From Armatimonadota bacterium (lineage in GTDB: Bacteria > Armatimonadota > Fimbriimonadia > Fimbriimonadales > Fimbriimonadaceae): 64,000 nucleotides of DNA. Shown here piece by piece: positions 54,079 through 62,193 of the stretch. The stretch is from contig JAEURN010000008.1 of NCBI GenBank assembly GCA_016789105.1, forward strand, positions 496,001 through 560,000, written 5' to 3'. The notes beneath the pieces are model-generated. The model was not told the DNA's origin, ran no database searches, and worked only from the letters and a program-made list of their open reading frames with translations. The first letter of the stretch is position 1, and every line of letters starts with the position of its first letter. The position numbers and the translations under genes were made by a program.

Positions 54079-56256
54079 ATGCTTTCGGCTGACCAGGATA
54101 ATTCGGTCCGCGAGCCGAAAGGAGTGCTCGCGGAGCTAACCGCCGACCTCACCGAGGACGGGCGGTACGGGGAGCGTATTGTCCGGGTGACCAAACAGGC
54201 GGTCACCGTTTCCGACCCCAATGGGGCTGTTTTGGCCACCTACCCGGTTTCTGATCTGGAAAGTGCCAAAAACGATTCGCTCGTCAGCGGAGGGCGGCTG
54301 ATCCTGAGAACAAAAAACCACGAGGACGTGGTCGCCGCCTCCTATTCGTTGACCCACGCCAACCAATTCGGCGAACTCGCGCGGGGTATCGAACAGCTTG
54401 CCAAAGGAAGTGAGTTGGAAATCAACCTCTTGGTTGAAAAAATCCGTTGCCCCAAGTGTGGCAAGCTCCTCCCCGAAAAGGATGGGGTGTGCCCCAGCTG
54501 CATCAACCGAGGAAAGACCCTCCTGCGTCTCGGGGCATTCCTCAAACCGTACAAAGCCAAAGGGGTTTTACTCGCCCTTTTTGCTACTTGCTCCACGCTG
54601 TTGGCCTTGGTCCCGCCCAAGATCCAGGGCACAATCCTGGACAATTTCAATGCCGGGACACGGGACACCGGGTTCCTTTTGAAAATGGTCGGTTTGTGGG
54701 CGCTGGTTTTGGTCGCCCTCGCCGGGCTACAGGTCCTCAGCGGACGGCTCAACACGTGGCTGGGCGCGCACTTGGCCAGCGATTTGCGGACCAAAACCTA
54801 CCGCTCCATCGAATTCCTCACGCTCAACTATTTCGATAAGAAGCCGGTCGGCGCCATCGCCAGCCGCGTCACGCAAGATACCGACCGGGTGTGGTTCTTC
54901 CTCGTCGATGGCTTGCCGTTCTTGGTCATCAACGGATTCATGCTGTGTGCGGTTGCGGCCGTGATTTTTGCCATCAAACCGATGTTGGCGCTCATGATCC
55001 TGGCGCCGATCCCCCTTGTCGGGTTCATCAGCGTCAAGGTTTGGAAGCCGATCTCCAACCTCTTCTTCCGGGCCAGCCAAAAAATGGCCCGTGTCCACAT
55101 GCACCTCAACGAGAGCCTGATGGGGATCAGGGTCGTCAAGGCGTTCGCCAAAGAAGACGACGAGTTCCAGAGATTTAAAACCAGGAGCGAAGAACTCCGG
55201 AACGCCAATGTCCGGGCCGACCAAACCTGGCACACCGCCTTTGGGGTTATGACGCTCGCCGTGAGCCTGGGGACTGTCATCCATTGGCTGGTGGGCGGCA
55301 CCATGCTGTTCAAAGGGGAGCTCACCTTTGGCCAGTTCTATATGATCCACGCTTACCTGGGCATGGTCTATGGCCCGCTGCAATGGTTTGCCAGCGTGAA
55401 CAACTGGTTTAGCCGCGCCATGGCCGGGGCTGAGCGCATCTTCGAGATCATGGACATGAAGCAAGAGCCAGCCTTTGAAGGGGGCAAAGAGTTGGCCATC
55501 AGCGGGGCCGTCGAATTCAAAGATGTCCGGTTCGGGTACGACAAATCCAACCCCGTCATTAACGGGGTCAGTTTTAACGTCAAAGCCGGCGAAATGATTG
55601 GGCTTGTCGGCCATTCCGGGGCCGGGAAGTCGACGACGATCAATTTGGTCAGCCGGTTCTATGAACCGGATCAAGGTCAAATCCTCATCGACGGCGTGGA
55701 TTACCGTGAACTCGACCTCCGCCACTACCGCAACCAAATCGGGATCGTCCTGCAAGAGCCGTTCTTGTTTGCGGGCACGATTGCGGACAACATCAAATAC
55801 GGCAATGCCGATGCCTCCATGGAAGAAGTGATGGAGGCGGCCAAAGCCGCCAATGCCCACGATTTCATCCTGGGCAAAAGCGACGGTTACGACACCGTTG
55901 TGGGAGAAAGAGGGTCGCGGCTGAGCGGCGGAGAAAAGCAACGGATCTCCATCGCCCGGGCCATCCTGCACAACCCGCGGATATTGATCCTGGACGAGGC
56001 GACCTCCAGCGTGGATGTCGAAACCGAACGAAAAATTCAAGAAGCCATCCTGAACCTTATCAAAGGGCGCACAACCTTTGCCATCGCCCACCGGCTCAGC
56101 ACCCTGCGCAATGCCGACCGCCTCTTCGTCCTCGACCGGGGGCAAGTCGTTGAGGAAGGGACGCACGAAGAACTCATGGATAAAAAAGGCAAGTTCTACG
56201 ACCTTGTCCAAACCCAGAGTGCCGTTAACGAGATCATCGGAATCGGGACGGTCTGA
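54079..56256 (+). CDS. ABC exporter with N-terminal zinc-ribbon extension
   Basis: The 725-residue protein starts MLSADQDNS after a GGTGGAG site. Residues 1 to about 115 form a soluble beta-rich domain (IVRVTKQAVTVSDPNGAVLA), followed by a zinc ribbon (Cys124, Cys127, Cys138, Cys141). Six helices then precede an ATP-binding domain with Walker A GHSGAGKST, signature LSGGEKQRISIARAI, Walker B ILILDEATSS and the switch His in IAHRLST. The transporter core is a standard half-exporter; the extra N-terminus is not. The next genes include a DUF1854 protein, a partner reported for similar transporters in cyanophycin-linked gene sets. Substrate unknown. Confidence 0.88.
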   Translation: MLSADQDNSVREPKGVLAELTADLTEDGRYGERIVRVTKQAVTVSDPNGAVLATYPVSDLESAKNDSLVSGGRLILRTKNHEDVVAASYSLTHANQFGELARGIEQLAKGSELEINLLVEKIRCPKCGKLLPEKDGVCPSCINRGKTLLRLGAFLKPYKAKGVLLALFATCSTLLALVPPKIQGTILDNFNAGTRDTGFLLKMVGLWALVLVALAGLQVLSGRLNTWLGAHLASDLRTKTYRSIEFLTLNYFDKKPVGAIASRVTQDTDRVWFFLVDGLPFLVINGFMLCAVAAVIFAIKPMLALMILAPIPLVGFISVKVWKPISNLFFRASQKMARVHMHLNESLMGIRVVKAFAKEDDEFQRFKTRSEELRNANVRADQTWHTAFGVMTLAVSLGTVIHWLVGGTMLFKGELTFGQFYMIHAYLGMVYGPLQWFASVNNWFSRAMAGAERIFEIMDMKQEPAFEGGKELAISGAVEFKDVRFGYDKSNPVINGVSFNVKAGEMIGLVGHSGAGKSTTINLVSRFYEPDQGQILIDGVDYRELDLRHYRNQIGIVLQEPFLFAGTIADNIKYGNADASMEEVMEAAKAANAHDFILGKSDGYDTVVGERGSRLSGGEKQRISIARAILHNPRILILDEATSSVDVETERKIQEAILNLIKGRTTFAIAHRLSTLRNADRLFVLDRGQVVEEGTHEELMDKKGKFYDLVQTQSAVNEIIGIGTV

Positions 56257-56257
56257 A

Positions 56258-57187
56258 GTGGTTGCCATCCGTCCAACCGAACCGGACCGCGACGCCCGGC
56301 GGATTGCCGAAATCCACAACCAGTACGACCCGGAGCCGATCGTCGCCGAATCCTACGCGGACAAGATCAAATCAACCCCGCCCCAGTGGTCGGTTCTCCG
56401 GCTCACGGCCGAGGACGGCGGGGAGACCGTGGGTTTTGCCTATGCCCGCAACAACCCGAGCATGAAACCAGGGCTCCATTTGCTCACAATCGGCGTGGAT
56501 GGCCGCCGGCAAGGCCAAGGGATCGGCACGCGGCTCCTTGCGGCGGTCAGGGCGGAACTTAGCCGTGTGGAGGGCGCGCGCCTTGTGGCCATGGCCAGGG
56601 AAGAACACCCGTTTGCCACGACATTTTTCGCTCAATCGGGTTTCAATCTGGCCATGACGCTGAGGGAAGGGATTTTGGACGTTTCCAGCGCTTTCTTGAA
56701 GTCCAGCCAACTCCCAGATGGCTTCCGGTTGGTTCGGTGGAGCGAAATCGACGACACCCCGGAAAACCGCAGCCGGTTCGTGACCATGTTGCAGACAATG
56801 GATAACGATGAGCCGGGAACCCAGTTCTTTGGCGGATTCGACGCGGCCACAATCGAACGCGACGCCTTTGACCCCGATCTCAGCGACGGCCAGTACTGCT
56901 ACCTGGTCGAGCACCAGGGGCAGTGGGTGGCCCACCACCAGTTCAAAAGAGTTGAGCCTGACAATTGGAATGAGGCCGCAGTCACATTCACAGGGACTCT
57001 GCCAGAATTCCGGCGGCGGGGGCTGGCCACCGCCCTCAAAAACCTGGCGGTCAAAGAAATGAAGGAACTGGGAGTGCAAAAAGCGATCACCCACAACGAT
57101 TCGACAAACACCCGCATGCTCTCGATCAACGCGGCCCAAGGATTTGTCGAAAAGCAAGGCTGGGCCATGATGGAGGGCACCGTTTGA
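56258..57187 (+). CDS. Tandem GNAT acetyltransferase
   Basis: The 309-residue protein starts at GTG immediately after the ABC stop. Two GNAT folds are visible: one with acetyl-CoA loop VDGRRQGQGIGTRL (about residues 80-95), the second with LPEFRRRGLATALKNLAV (about 245-262) and a late AQGFVEKQGW. Such two-domain GNATs are known, but the acyl acceptor here is unknown. It lies between the ABC exporter and the DUF1854 gene, overlapping the latter by 4 nt, so co-transcription is very likely. Confidence 0.85.
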   Translation: MVAIRPTEPDRDARRIAEIHNQYDPEPIVAESYADKIKSTPPQWSVLRLTAEDGGETVGFAYARNNPSMKPGLHLLTIGVDGRRQGQGIGTRLLAAVRAELSRVEGARLVAMAREEHPFATTFFAQSGFNLAMTLREGILDVSSAFLKSSQLPDGFRLVRWSEIDDTPENRSRFVTMLQTMDNDEPGTQFFGGFDAATIERDAFDPDLSDGQYCYLVEHQGQWVAHHQFKRVEPDNWNEAAVTFTGTLPEFRRRGLATALKNLAVKEMKELGVQKAITHNDSTNTRMLSINAAQGFVEKQGWAMMEGTV

Positions 57188-57642
57188 ACCTTTTTTACCA
57201 ACCCGAAGGTCGGTTGAGGATGACCACCGAAGACCGGAGTTACCTTGAAGTCAAGCTCGCCTGGGCTTCTCCGCTCAGCTATCCAAACCGCTACCTAGCC
57301 TTTTTGGATGGCCGCGGCCACGAGATCTTCATGGTCACCGAGCCGGCACAAGAACTCCCCCCCGATGTGTGGGAATTAGCCCAAACTGAACTCCGGCGGC
57401 GCTACCTGAACGGGGTCATCCAAAAAATCGTCTCCCTCAAGACCGAATTCGGCTCCACCTATTGGCGCGTGCTCACCGACCGTGGCGAAAAGGAGTTCTT
57501 GACCCAAAGCCTGCAAGAAAACGCCCAGTGGCTGACGCCGACCTACCTAATGCTCGTTGATGTGGACGGCAACCGGTATGAAATCACCGACACCAATGCG
57601 CTGGATCAACGGAGCCAAGACCTGCTTTCGGTGACGGTATGA
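57184..57642 (+). CDS. DUF1854 protein
   Basis: The 152-residue soluble protein has the pattern of DUF1854: YLEVKLAWASPLSYPNRYLAF, ELRRRYLNGVIQKI, FGSTYWRVLTDRGEKEF and the end VDGNRYEITDTNALDQRSQD. The start is TTG overlapping the GNAT stop, or ATG 57220 if the leader is not translated. I recall DUF1854 proteins with ABC transporters near cyanophycin-related genes, but no cyanophycin synthetase lies in this window. Function unknown. Confidence 0.75.
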   Translation: MNLFYQPEGRLRMTTEDRSYLEVKLAWASPLSYPNRYLAFLDGRGHEIFMVTEPAQELPPDVWELAQTELRRRYLNGVIQKIVSLKTEFGSTYWRVLTDRGEKEFLTQSLQENAQWLTPTYLMLVDVDGNRYEITDTNALDQRSQDLLSVTV

Positions 57643-58820
57643 GCGGCGTTGCCACCGGTCTCGACCTCTGCATCTACGATGGGTTTTCCCGGTTCCACGG
57701 CAAATCCATCGGCGTCGTGTGCCACCAGGCCAGCATCGCCGGCGACCTGCGCCACCTCCTCGACCATTTGGTTCCGCAACACCAAGCGGGCAAGCTCAAA
57801 ATCGCCGCCTGTTTTGGCCCCCAACACGGCATTTGGGGACACACCCAAGACAACATGGTCGAATGGGAGGGGTACACCGACCCGAGGACAGGTTTGCCTT
57901 TCTTTTCGCTTTATGGCGAACACCGCAAGCCGACCGCCGCGATGCTGGAAGGGGTGGAAGAATTGGTCTTCGACGTCCAAGATGTCGGTTCGCGGTACTA
58001 CACGTTCATTTGGACATTGGCCCATTGCATGGAAGCGTGTGCCGCACTCGGAATCCCGGTCACTGTGCTCGACCGGCCCAATCCGATTGGTGGAACCCTC
58101 CGCGAAGGCCCGGGGTTTGACCCCGAATACAAAAGTTTCGTCGGGCTCTATCCGTTGCCCGTCCGGCACGGCATGACGGTCGGCGAAGTCGCCCTCTCCC
58201 TCCGCGACCGGTTCATCCCGGATTGCCAAATCTCGGTGGTGGCAATGCAAGGGTGGGAGCGGGAGATGGCCTTTGGCGATACCGGCTTAGCTTGGGGGAT
58301 GCCCAGCCCCAACATGCCGAGCCAAGAAACCGCCCTCGTCTATCCCGGGCAATGCCTGGTGGAGGGGACCAAACTCAGCGAGGGGCGGGGGACGACCCGT
58401 CCGTTTGAGTACTTTGGCGCGCCATTCATCGATGCGTGGGAGTATTGCGAAGCTGTGAACCGGCTAGGTTTGCCCGGCGTTGTGTTCCGGCCCGTCCACT
58501 TTCAGCCGACCTTCCAAAAATTCCAGGGGCAGATTTGCGGCGGCGCGTTCATCCACGTGACGGAAAAGGGGTCGTTCCGGCCCGTCCTCACCACCATGGC
58601 GGCACTCGGCGAGATCCGGAGATTGTATGGTGACCAGTTCGAATGGCTCGAACCGCCATATGAATATGAGCCGGTTAAGTTGCCAATCGACATTTTGGCA
58701 GGCGGGCCAGATTTCCGCGAAATGGTCGACCGGGGCGAGCCGGTTCCTGCCATGCGGGAATGGATCGACAGCTCCAGCAGGGATCTTTGCGCCAAAACGG
58801 CATCCCCCCGGCTTTACTGA
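57639..58820 (+). CDS. DUF1343 / NamZ-like exo-beta-N-acetylmuramidase
   Basis: The 393-residue protein has the DUF1343 motifs ACFGPQHGIWGHTQDNM, FDVQDVGSRYYTFIWTL, VLDRPNPIGG and GTKLSEGRGTTRPFE (the conserved acidic patch). NamZ members (GH171) remove non-reducing terminal MurNAc from peptidoglycan fragments. No signal peptide is obvious at the start MSGVATGLDLCIYDG, so it may be cytoplasmic or use a non-classical route. It overlaps the DUF1854 gene by 4 nt. Confidence 0.85.
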   Translation: MSGVATGLDLCIYDGFSRFHGKSIGVVCHQASIAGDLRHLLDHLVPQHQAGKLKIAACFGPQHGIWGHTQDNMVEWEGYTDPRTGLPFFSLYGEHRKPTAAMLEGVEELVFDVQDVGSRYYTFIWTLAHCMEACAALGIPVTVLDRPNPIGGTLREGPGFDPEYKSFVGLYPLPVRHGMTVGEVALSLRDRFIPDCQISVVAMQGWEREMAFGDTGLAWGMPSPNMPSQETALVYPGQCLVEGTKLSEGRGTTRPFEYFGAPFIDAWEYCEAVNRLGLPGVVFRPVHFQPTFQKFQGQICGGAFIHVTEKGSFRPVLTTMAALGEIRRLYGDQFEWLEPPYEYEPVKLPIDILAGGPDFREMVDRGEPVPAMREWIDSSSRDLCAKTASPRLY

Positions 58821-58864
58821 CGGGGTTTCTTGGGTGGATGGGTGAACCGCACTATACTGAGGCG

Positions 58865-59194
58865 ATGAAACTGGTGGTTTGCGTCGTGCACAACCGGGAT
58901 CGCAACCGGGTCACCGACGAGATGGTCAAACTTGGATTCAAGTTCACGGTCATCGGGTCGAGCGGGGGGTTCTTGCGCGAGGGGAACACGACCATGCTGA
59001 TCGGGGTCGAACCGGATCGCCTGCCAGAGCTGATGCGCGTCGTCCAAGACAACTGCGAGCAGCGGGAGCAGATGGTCAATGTCGCGCCGTTCGATTCTGG
59101 TGCCCCGGGCGGATTTTTGCCCACACCCGTAAAGGTGCCGGTTGGCGGGGCGGTGATGTTCGTTTTGGATGTGGAGCAATTCCAACGGTTTTGA
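58865..59194 (+). CDS. darA: Cyclic-di-AMP receptor, DarA/PstA family
   Basis: The 109-residue PII-like protein starts MKLVVCVVHNRDRNRVTDEM and contains the nucleotide-binding loop IGSSGGFLREGNTTMLIGVE. In Firmicutes the trimer binds c-di-AMP and signals its level. The length equals that of B. subtilis DarA. It is directly followed by the DNA polymerase III delta-prime gene (1-nt overlap), the same neighbour as in Bacillus (yaaQ-holB). A longer frame upstream is out of family. A diadenylate cyclase is not in the window. Confidence 0.88.
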   Translation: MKLVVCVVHNRDRNRVTDEMVKLGFKFTVIGSSGGFLREGNTTMLIGVEPDRLPELMRVVQDNCEQREQMVNVAPFDSGAPGGFLPTPVKVPVGGAVMFVLDVEQFQRF

Positions 59195-60087
59195 TGGGCA
59201 CGTTGATCGACCGAATTGTGGGTGGGGGATGCGACCCCCAGGCCGTCCTGCTTTATGGCCCCGACCGCCAAGGGTTGGAATCCTCGGCTTACCGCCTTGC
59301 CACCCATTGGTCGGGGATATCGGCCGACCGCATTGGCCGATGTGTCGATTTTCAAAGGATCTCCCCGGATGGCAAGGGGATGCAGATCCGGCTGCGGGCC
59401 ATTGAGGAAACTAAGCGCACCGAACCGGATAAGGAACCTCCGAAGTGGATCCCCGCCAAAGTGTTCTTCCGCACCAGCCCTTTGACAGCAAAGTGCAAAG
59501 TCATCTGGTTTGAGCAGGCAGACCGGCTGAATGGCGATGCGGCCAACGCCTTCCTCAAAACTTTGGAAGAGCTCCCCAACCATGCGCGGGTTGTGCTCAC
59601 GACTACCGAAATCTCGAAGATCATCCCGACCGTCCGGTCGCGGTGCCTGTGCGTGCCTTGCGGTGCAGACAGCTGGCCAGACGGGCCGCCGGAGGGCGCC
59701 ATGGAATCCGCTTGGGCCCGGAATGCCGGGGAGTTGGCCGCCATCCGCGAAACCGCCGAACTCCACACCCGCTACTGGGAAAACTTGACTCTGCTGCCTA
59801 CGGCGCCAGTCGGGGCGGCGATCTGGTTCAGCGAACAAGCGCAGGCCATCGCCGCCGAACATGCGGCCACCACAGGTGGCGGGTTGCGGGAATCCCAAGT
59901 CCACTTTTTGGATCTTGCCGCCCGTTGGTGGCTATCGCACTATCCCGAAAGGCCCGAAATCCCCATCCGGTGCGCCGCCGTTGCAAGGGAGATTTTGGGC
60001 TACGCCAGCGGTCAGATCGGATACGATACACTTTTTGCGGCGATGTTGATTCAACTAAGGGAACCGGAACAAGGATTGCGGAAGTAG
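59194..60087 (+). CDS. holB: DNA polymerase III delta-prime subunit
   Basis: The 297-residue protein starts MGTLIDRIVGGGCDPQAVLLYGPD. The Walker A is degenerate (GPDRQGLES), as in clamp-loader delta-prime. VIWFEQADRLNGDAANAFLKTLEELP is the Walker B/helix region, and the SRC motif occurs in IIPTVRSRCLCV. The delta-prime subunit helps load the sliding clamp. It follows the c-di-AMP receptor gene, a conserved pairing, and precedes the sigma factor by 3 nt. Confidence 0.85.
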   Translation: MGTLIDRIVGGGCDPQAVLLYGPDRQGLESSAYRLATHWSGISADRIGRCVDFQRISPDGKGMQIRLRAIEETKRTEPDKEPPKWIPAKVFFRTSPLTAKCKVIWFEQADRLNGDAANAFLKTLEELPNHARVVLTTTEISKIIPTVRSRCLCVPCGADSWPDGPPEGAMESAWARNAGELAAIRETAELHTRYWENLTLLPTAPVGAAIWFSEQAQAIAAEHAATTGGGLRESQVHFLDLAARWWLSHYPERPEIPIRCAAVAREILGYASGQIGYDTLFAAMLIQLREPEQGLRK

Positions 60088-60090
60088 GCC

Positions 60091-60702
60091 ATGGGTAAAG
60101 GAGTTGTTGGAGTGATCGTGTCGTGGGCCAAATCCACTGGGAAAGGTGCAGAAGAGCGCCGGCCCCTCTTTGAAAAGCTGATGGCGAACAGTTACCACCA
60201 GGCATTCCAGATGGCGTACCGGTTCACGTCGAACCGGTCCGAAGCCGAAGACCTTTTGCAGGAATCGTACATTCGGGCTTACAGGTATTTTTACCGGTAT
60301 GACGAATCCATGCCCTTCACAGCATGGCTCTACCGGATCATGACCAACCTCCACATCGACACTGTAAGGCGACAGAGCCGGTTGAAAACCGTCAGCATCG
60401 ACCAACCGGCGAATGAAGGTGGCGGTACTTGGGATCTCCTCGATTCTGAAGCGGCCCGCGGGGACGCAAAGGTTGATGAAACCCTCGGGGAATCGCTGCA
60501 GCGCGCCCTGCAAGCCATGACACCAGAATTCAGGACTGCCGTCGTCCTTGCCGATATCGAAGGCATGAGTTACGAAGAAATAGCAGAAGTCATGGAGACT
60601 TCGGTTGGAACCGTCCGCTCGCGCATCCATCGCGGAAGGAAACAAATTAAGGAACACCTGCAGCATTTGGCGGCTCAGGGGTTCCGGGAGGCACAGCTTT
60701 GA
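60091..60702 (+). CDS. ECF sigma factor, RpoE-like
   Basis: The 203-residue sigma-70 family protein has region 2 (QMAYRFTSNRSEAEDLLQES and RYDESMPFTAWLYRIMTN) and region 4 (MTPEFRTAVVLADIEGMSYEEIAEVM, then GTVRSRIHRGRKQIKEHL). It should direct transcription of envelope-stress genes, and the anti-sigma gene follows with a 4-nt overlap. The start is ATG, 3 nt after holB. The first 24 residues are extra to the usual ECF length; a later start is possible. Confidence 0.92.
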   Translation: MGKGVVGVIVSWAKSTGKGAEERRPLFEKLMANSYHQAFQMAYRFTSNRSEAEDLLQESYIRAYRYFYRYDESMPFTAWLYRIMTNLHIDTVRRQSRLKTVSIDQPANEGGGTWDLLDSEAARGDAKVDETLGESLQRALQAMTPEFRTAVVLADIEGMSYEEIAEVMETSVGTVRSRIHRGRKQIKEHLQHLAAQGFREAQL

Positions 60703-61151
60703 ACAGTTGCTACCGTTGCAAATCGCTGCTTTCGGCCTATTTGGACCGGGAGCTGGGCGGGGAAGAAATGATCGCCCTGCGGGATCATATGGCCCAGTGC
60801 CCCGAGTGCGCCCTTGAGTTCGAAGAACTTCGGGCCGTCAAGGCGGCGCTCATCCGTGTGCCCCAGGTGGAACCCTCGGAGGACCTGCTTTCCCGCATCC
60901 AATCTGAAGTCTTTACCGATTCGGCACCGGTTCCCGTTTCAAAAACCCGCGTCGCCGCCGGGCTGGGAATGGCGGCCGCCATCGCCTTTCTGATGTTCGC
61001 GGTCTTGGGTTGGGTCGAAGCCCAGCGGCAGTCCCAAGCCATCCAACAGGGCCAAATCCCCGTTGCCGGCGCCAGCCCAGTTGTTGCCGGCGTCGATCAA
61101 GGAGAAGGGCCGGCGATCCGCCCGGCAATCTTGGTCAACGCCTCCGAATAA
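60699..61151 (+). CDS. Anti-sigma factor with zinc finger (ZAS)
   Basis: The 150-residue protein starts at TTG, overlapping the sigma stop. It has the H-x3-C-x2-C zinc motif HMAQCPEC with upstream Cys in SCYRC, and one transmembrane helix at about residues 88-105 (AGLGMAAAIAFLMFAVLGWV). The C-terminal periplasmic tail is short. It should hold the sigma factor at the membrane until it is cut or altered. Confidence 0.88.
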   Translation: MNSCYRCKSLLSAYLDRELGGEEMIALRDHMAQCPECALEFEELRAVKAALIRVPQVEPSEDLLSRIQSEVFTDSAPVPVSKTRVAAGLGMAAAIAFLMFAVLGWVEAQRQSQAIQQGQIPVAGASPVVAGVDQGEGPAIRPAILVNASE

Positions 61152-61157
61152 CGCACC

Positions 61158-62120
61158 GTGAACCCAATTTTCCTTTTCACTTGGTTGGGGCTGGCCGTTG
61201 CTCCGGCCCAGCCTCGGGCCGAACCCGCCTCCGACCCGCTCCGGTTGTTGCTCCCGGTCGTGCATGACGATTTTCTGTTCAACGGCGAAATCACGATGCG
61301 CATGGACAGTTGGTCCGACGAGCCGGCGACCGTGCAAATCGAGACGGTGAAAGGGAAGGGGGCCAAAGTCACCTGGATCCACCCCAGCACCATGCAAGGG
61401 GTGGCCTACTTTGATGATGGCAGGCAGATCCGTCAATACTTTCCCGACAAAAACCTGCTGAGGCTGCGAAAATCCTTCCAGAGTTTTTGGCCAGATGCCG
61501 AATCGCTCCTCAAGTTGACCGCCAAAAACTACAGCGTTAAGGATGCGGGCCGCACCACGAGGATTGGACGCGAGGCGAACATCGTCGTCGCGACGGCCAA
61601 ACACCAAGAATTGGGAATCCGCCGGTTCCTCATCGATAGCCGGCTCCCTGTCGTCTTAGAAGACAGGCACACGGCCGGGGGCGACACGATTTTCCGGTTG
61701 CAGGCAATCCAATTGCGTGAGATGCCGGCCGGAGACGTCGACCTCTCCTTGGGTGCGCCAGCCAATGCCGCCATTGCCGAAGGATGGGGGCCAAAGGACA
61801 TCACGGACATGAAGTTTGCGGCCGGGGTTCTGAAATTCACCCCCCGTATCCCCGAGAAAATCCCGTTTGGCTTCGCGGTGTTTGCCAAGCAATTGGTGGG
61901 ACGCGAAGAGCAGCCGTTCCTTGTCGTTCGCATCACCGATGGGCTCGCCACGGCCCACATCTATGAATGGCGCTATGGCTATGGGGCCAACAAGAGCATG
62001 GCGGAAATCCCCGCGACCCTGGTGGATTCCCGGTCCGATATCGCTTATTCGATCGTTGGCGACCTACCGCCCAAAGCCTCGGAAATTGTATTGCAGTCCT
62101 TTGTTTCAGCCTTGGATTAG
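61158..62120 (+). CDS. RseB/MucB-like periplasmic regulator
   Basis: The 320-residue protein starts at GTG 6 nt after the anti-sigma stop, with a signal sequence (IFLFTWLGLAVAPAQP). A LolA/RseB-like N-terminal domain (ITMRMDSWSDEPATVQIETV, VTWIHPSTMQGVAYFDDGR) is followed by a smaller C-terminal domain. RseB binds the anti-sigma factor and senses mislocalised envelope components. The order sigma / anti-sigma / RseB / HtrA fits. Sequence similarity is moderate. Confidence 0.8.
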   Translation: MNPIFLFTWLGLAVAPAQPRAEPASDPLRLLLPVVHDDFLFNGEITMRMDSWSDEPATVQIETVKGKGAKVTWIHPSTMQGVAYFDDGRQIRQYFPDKNLLRLRKSFQSFWPDAESLLKLTAKNYSVKDAGRTTRIGREANIVVATAKHQELGIRRFLIDSRLPVVLEDRHTAGGDTIFRLQAIQLREMPAGDVDLSLGAPANAAIAEGWGPKDITDMKFAAGVLKFTPRIPEKIPFGFAVFAKQLVGREEQPFLVVRITDGLATAHIYEWRYGYGANKSMAEIPATLVDSRSDIAYSIVGDLPPKASEIVLQSFVSALD

Positions 62121-62193
62121 GCCCTTGGAACGCCAATTGCCTAGACAAGGTTAGAAACGGTTACGCGATTCCAAGCATTCCAGAGAAAGACCC

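Noticed and set aside
62126-62155. Possible ECF-type promoter (GGAAC) before the HtrA gene
   Set aside because: No convincing matching -10 element at 16-17 bp, so autoregulation by the upstream sigma factor is not supported from sequence alone.
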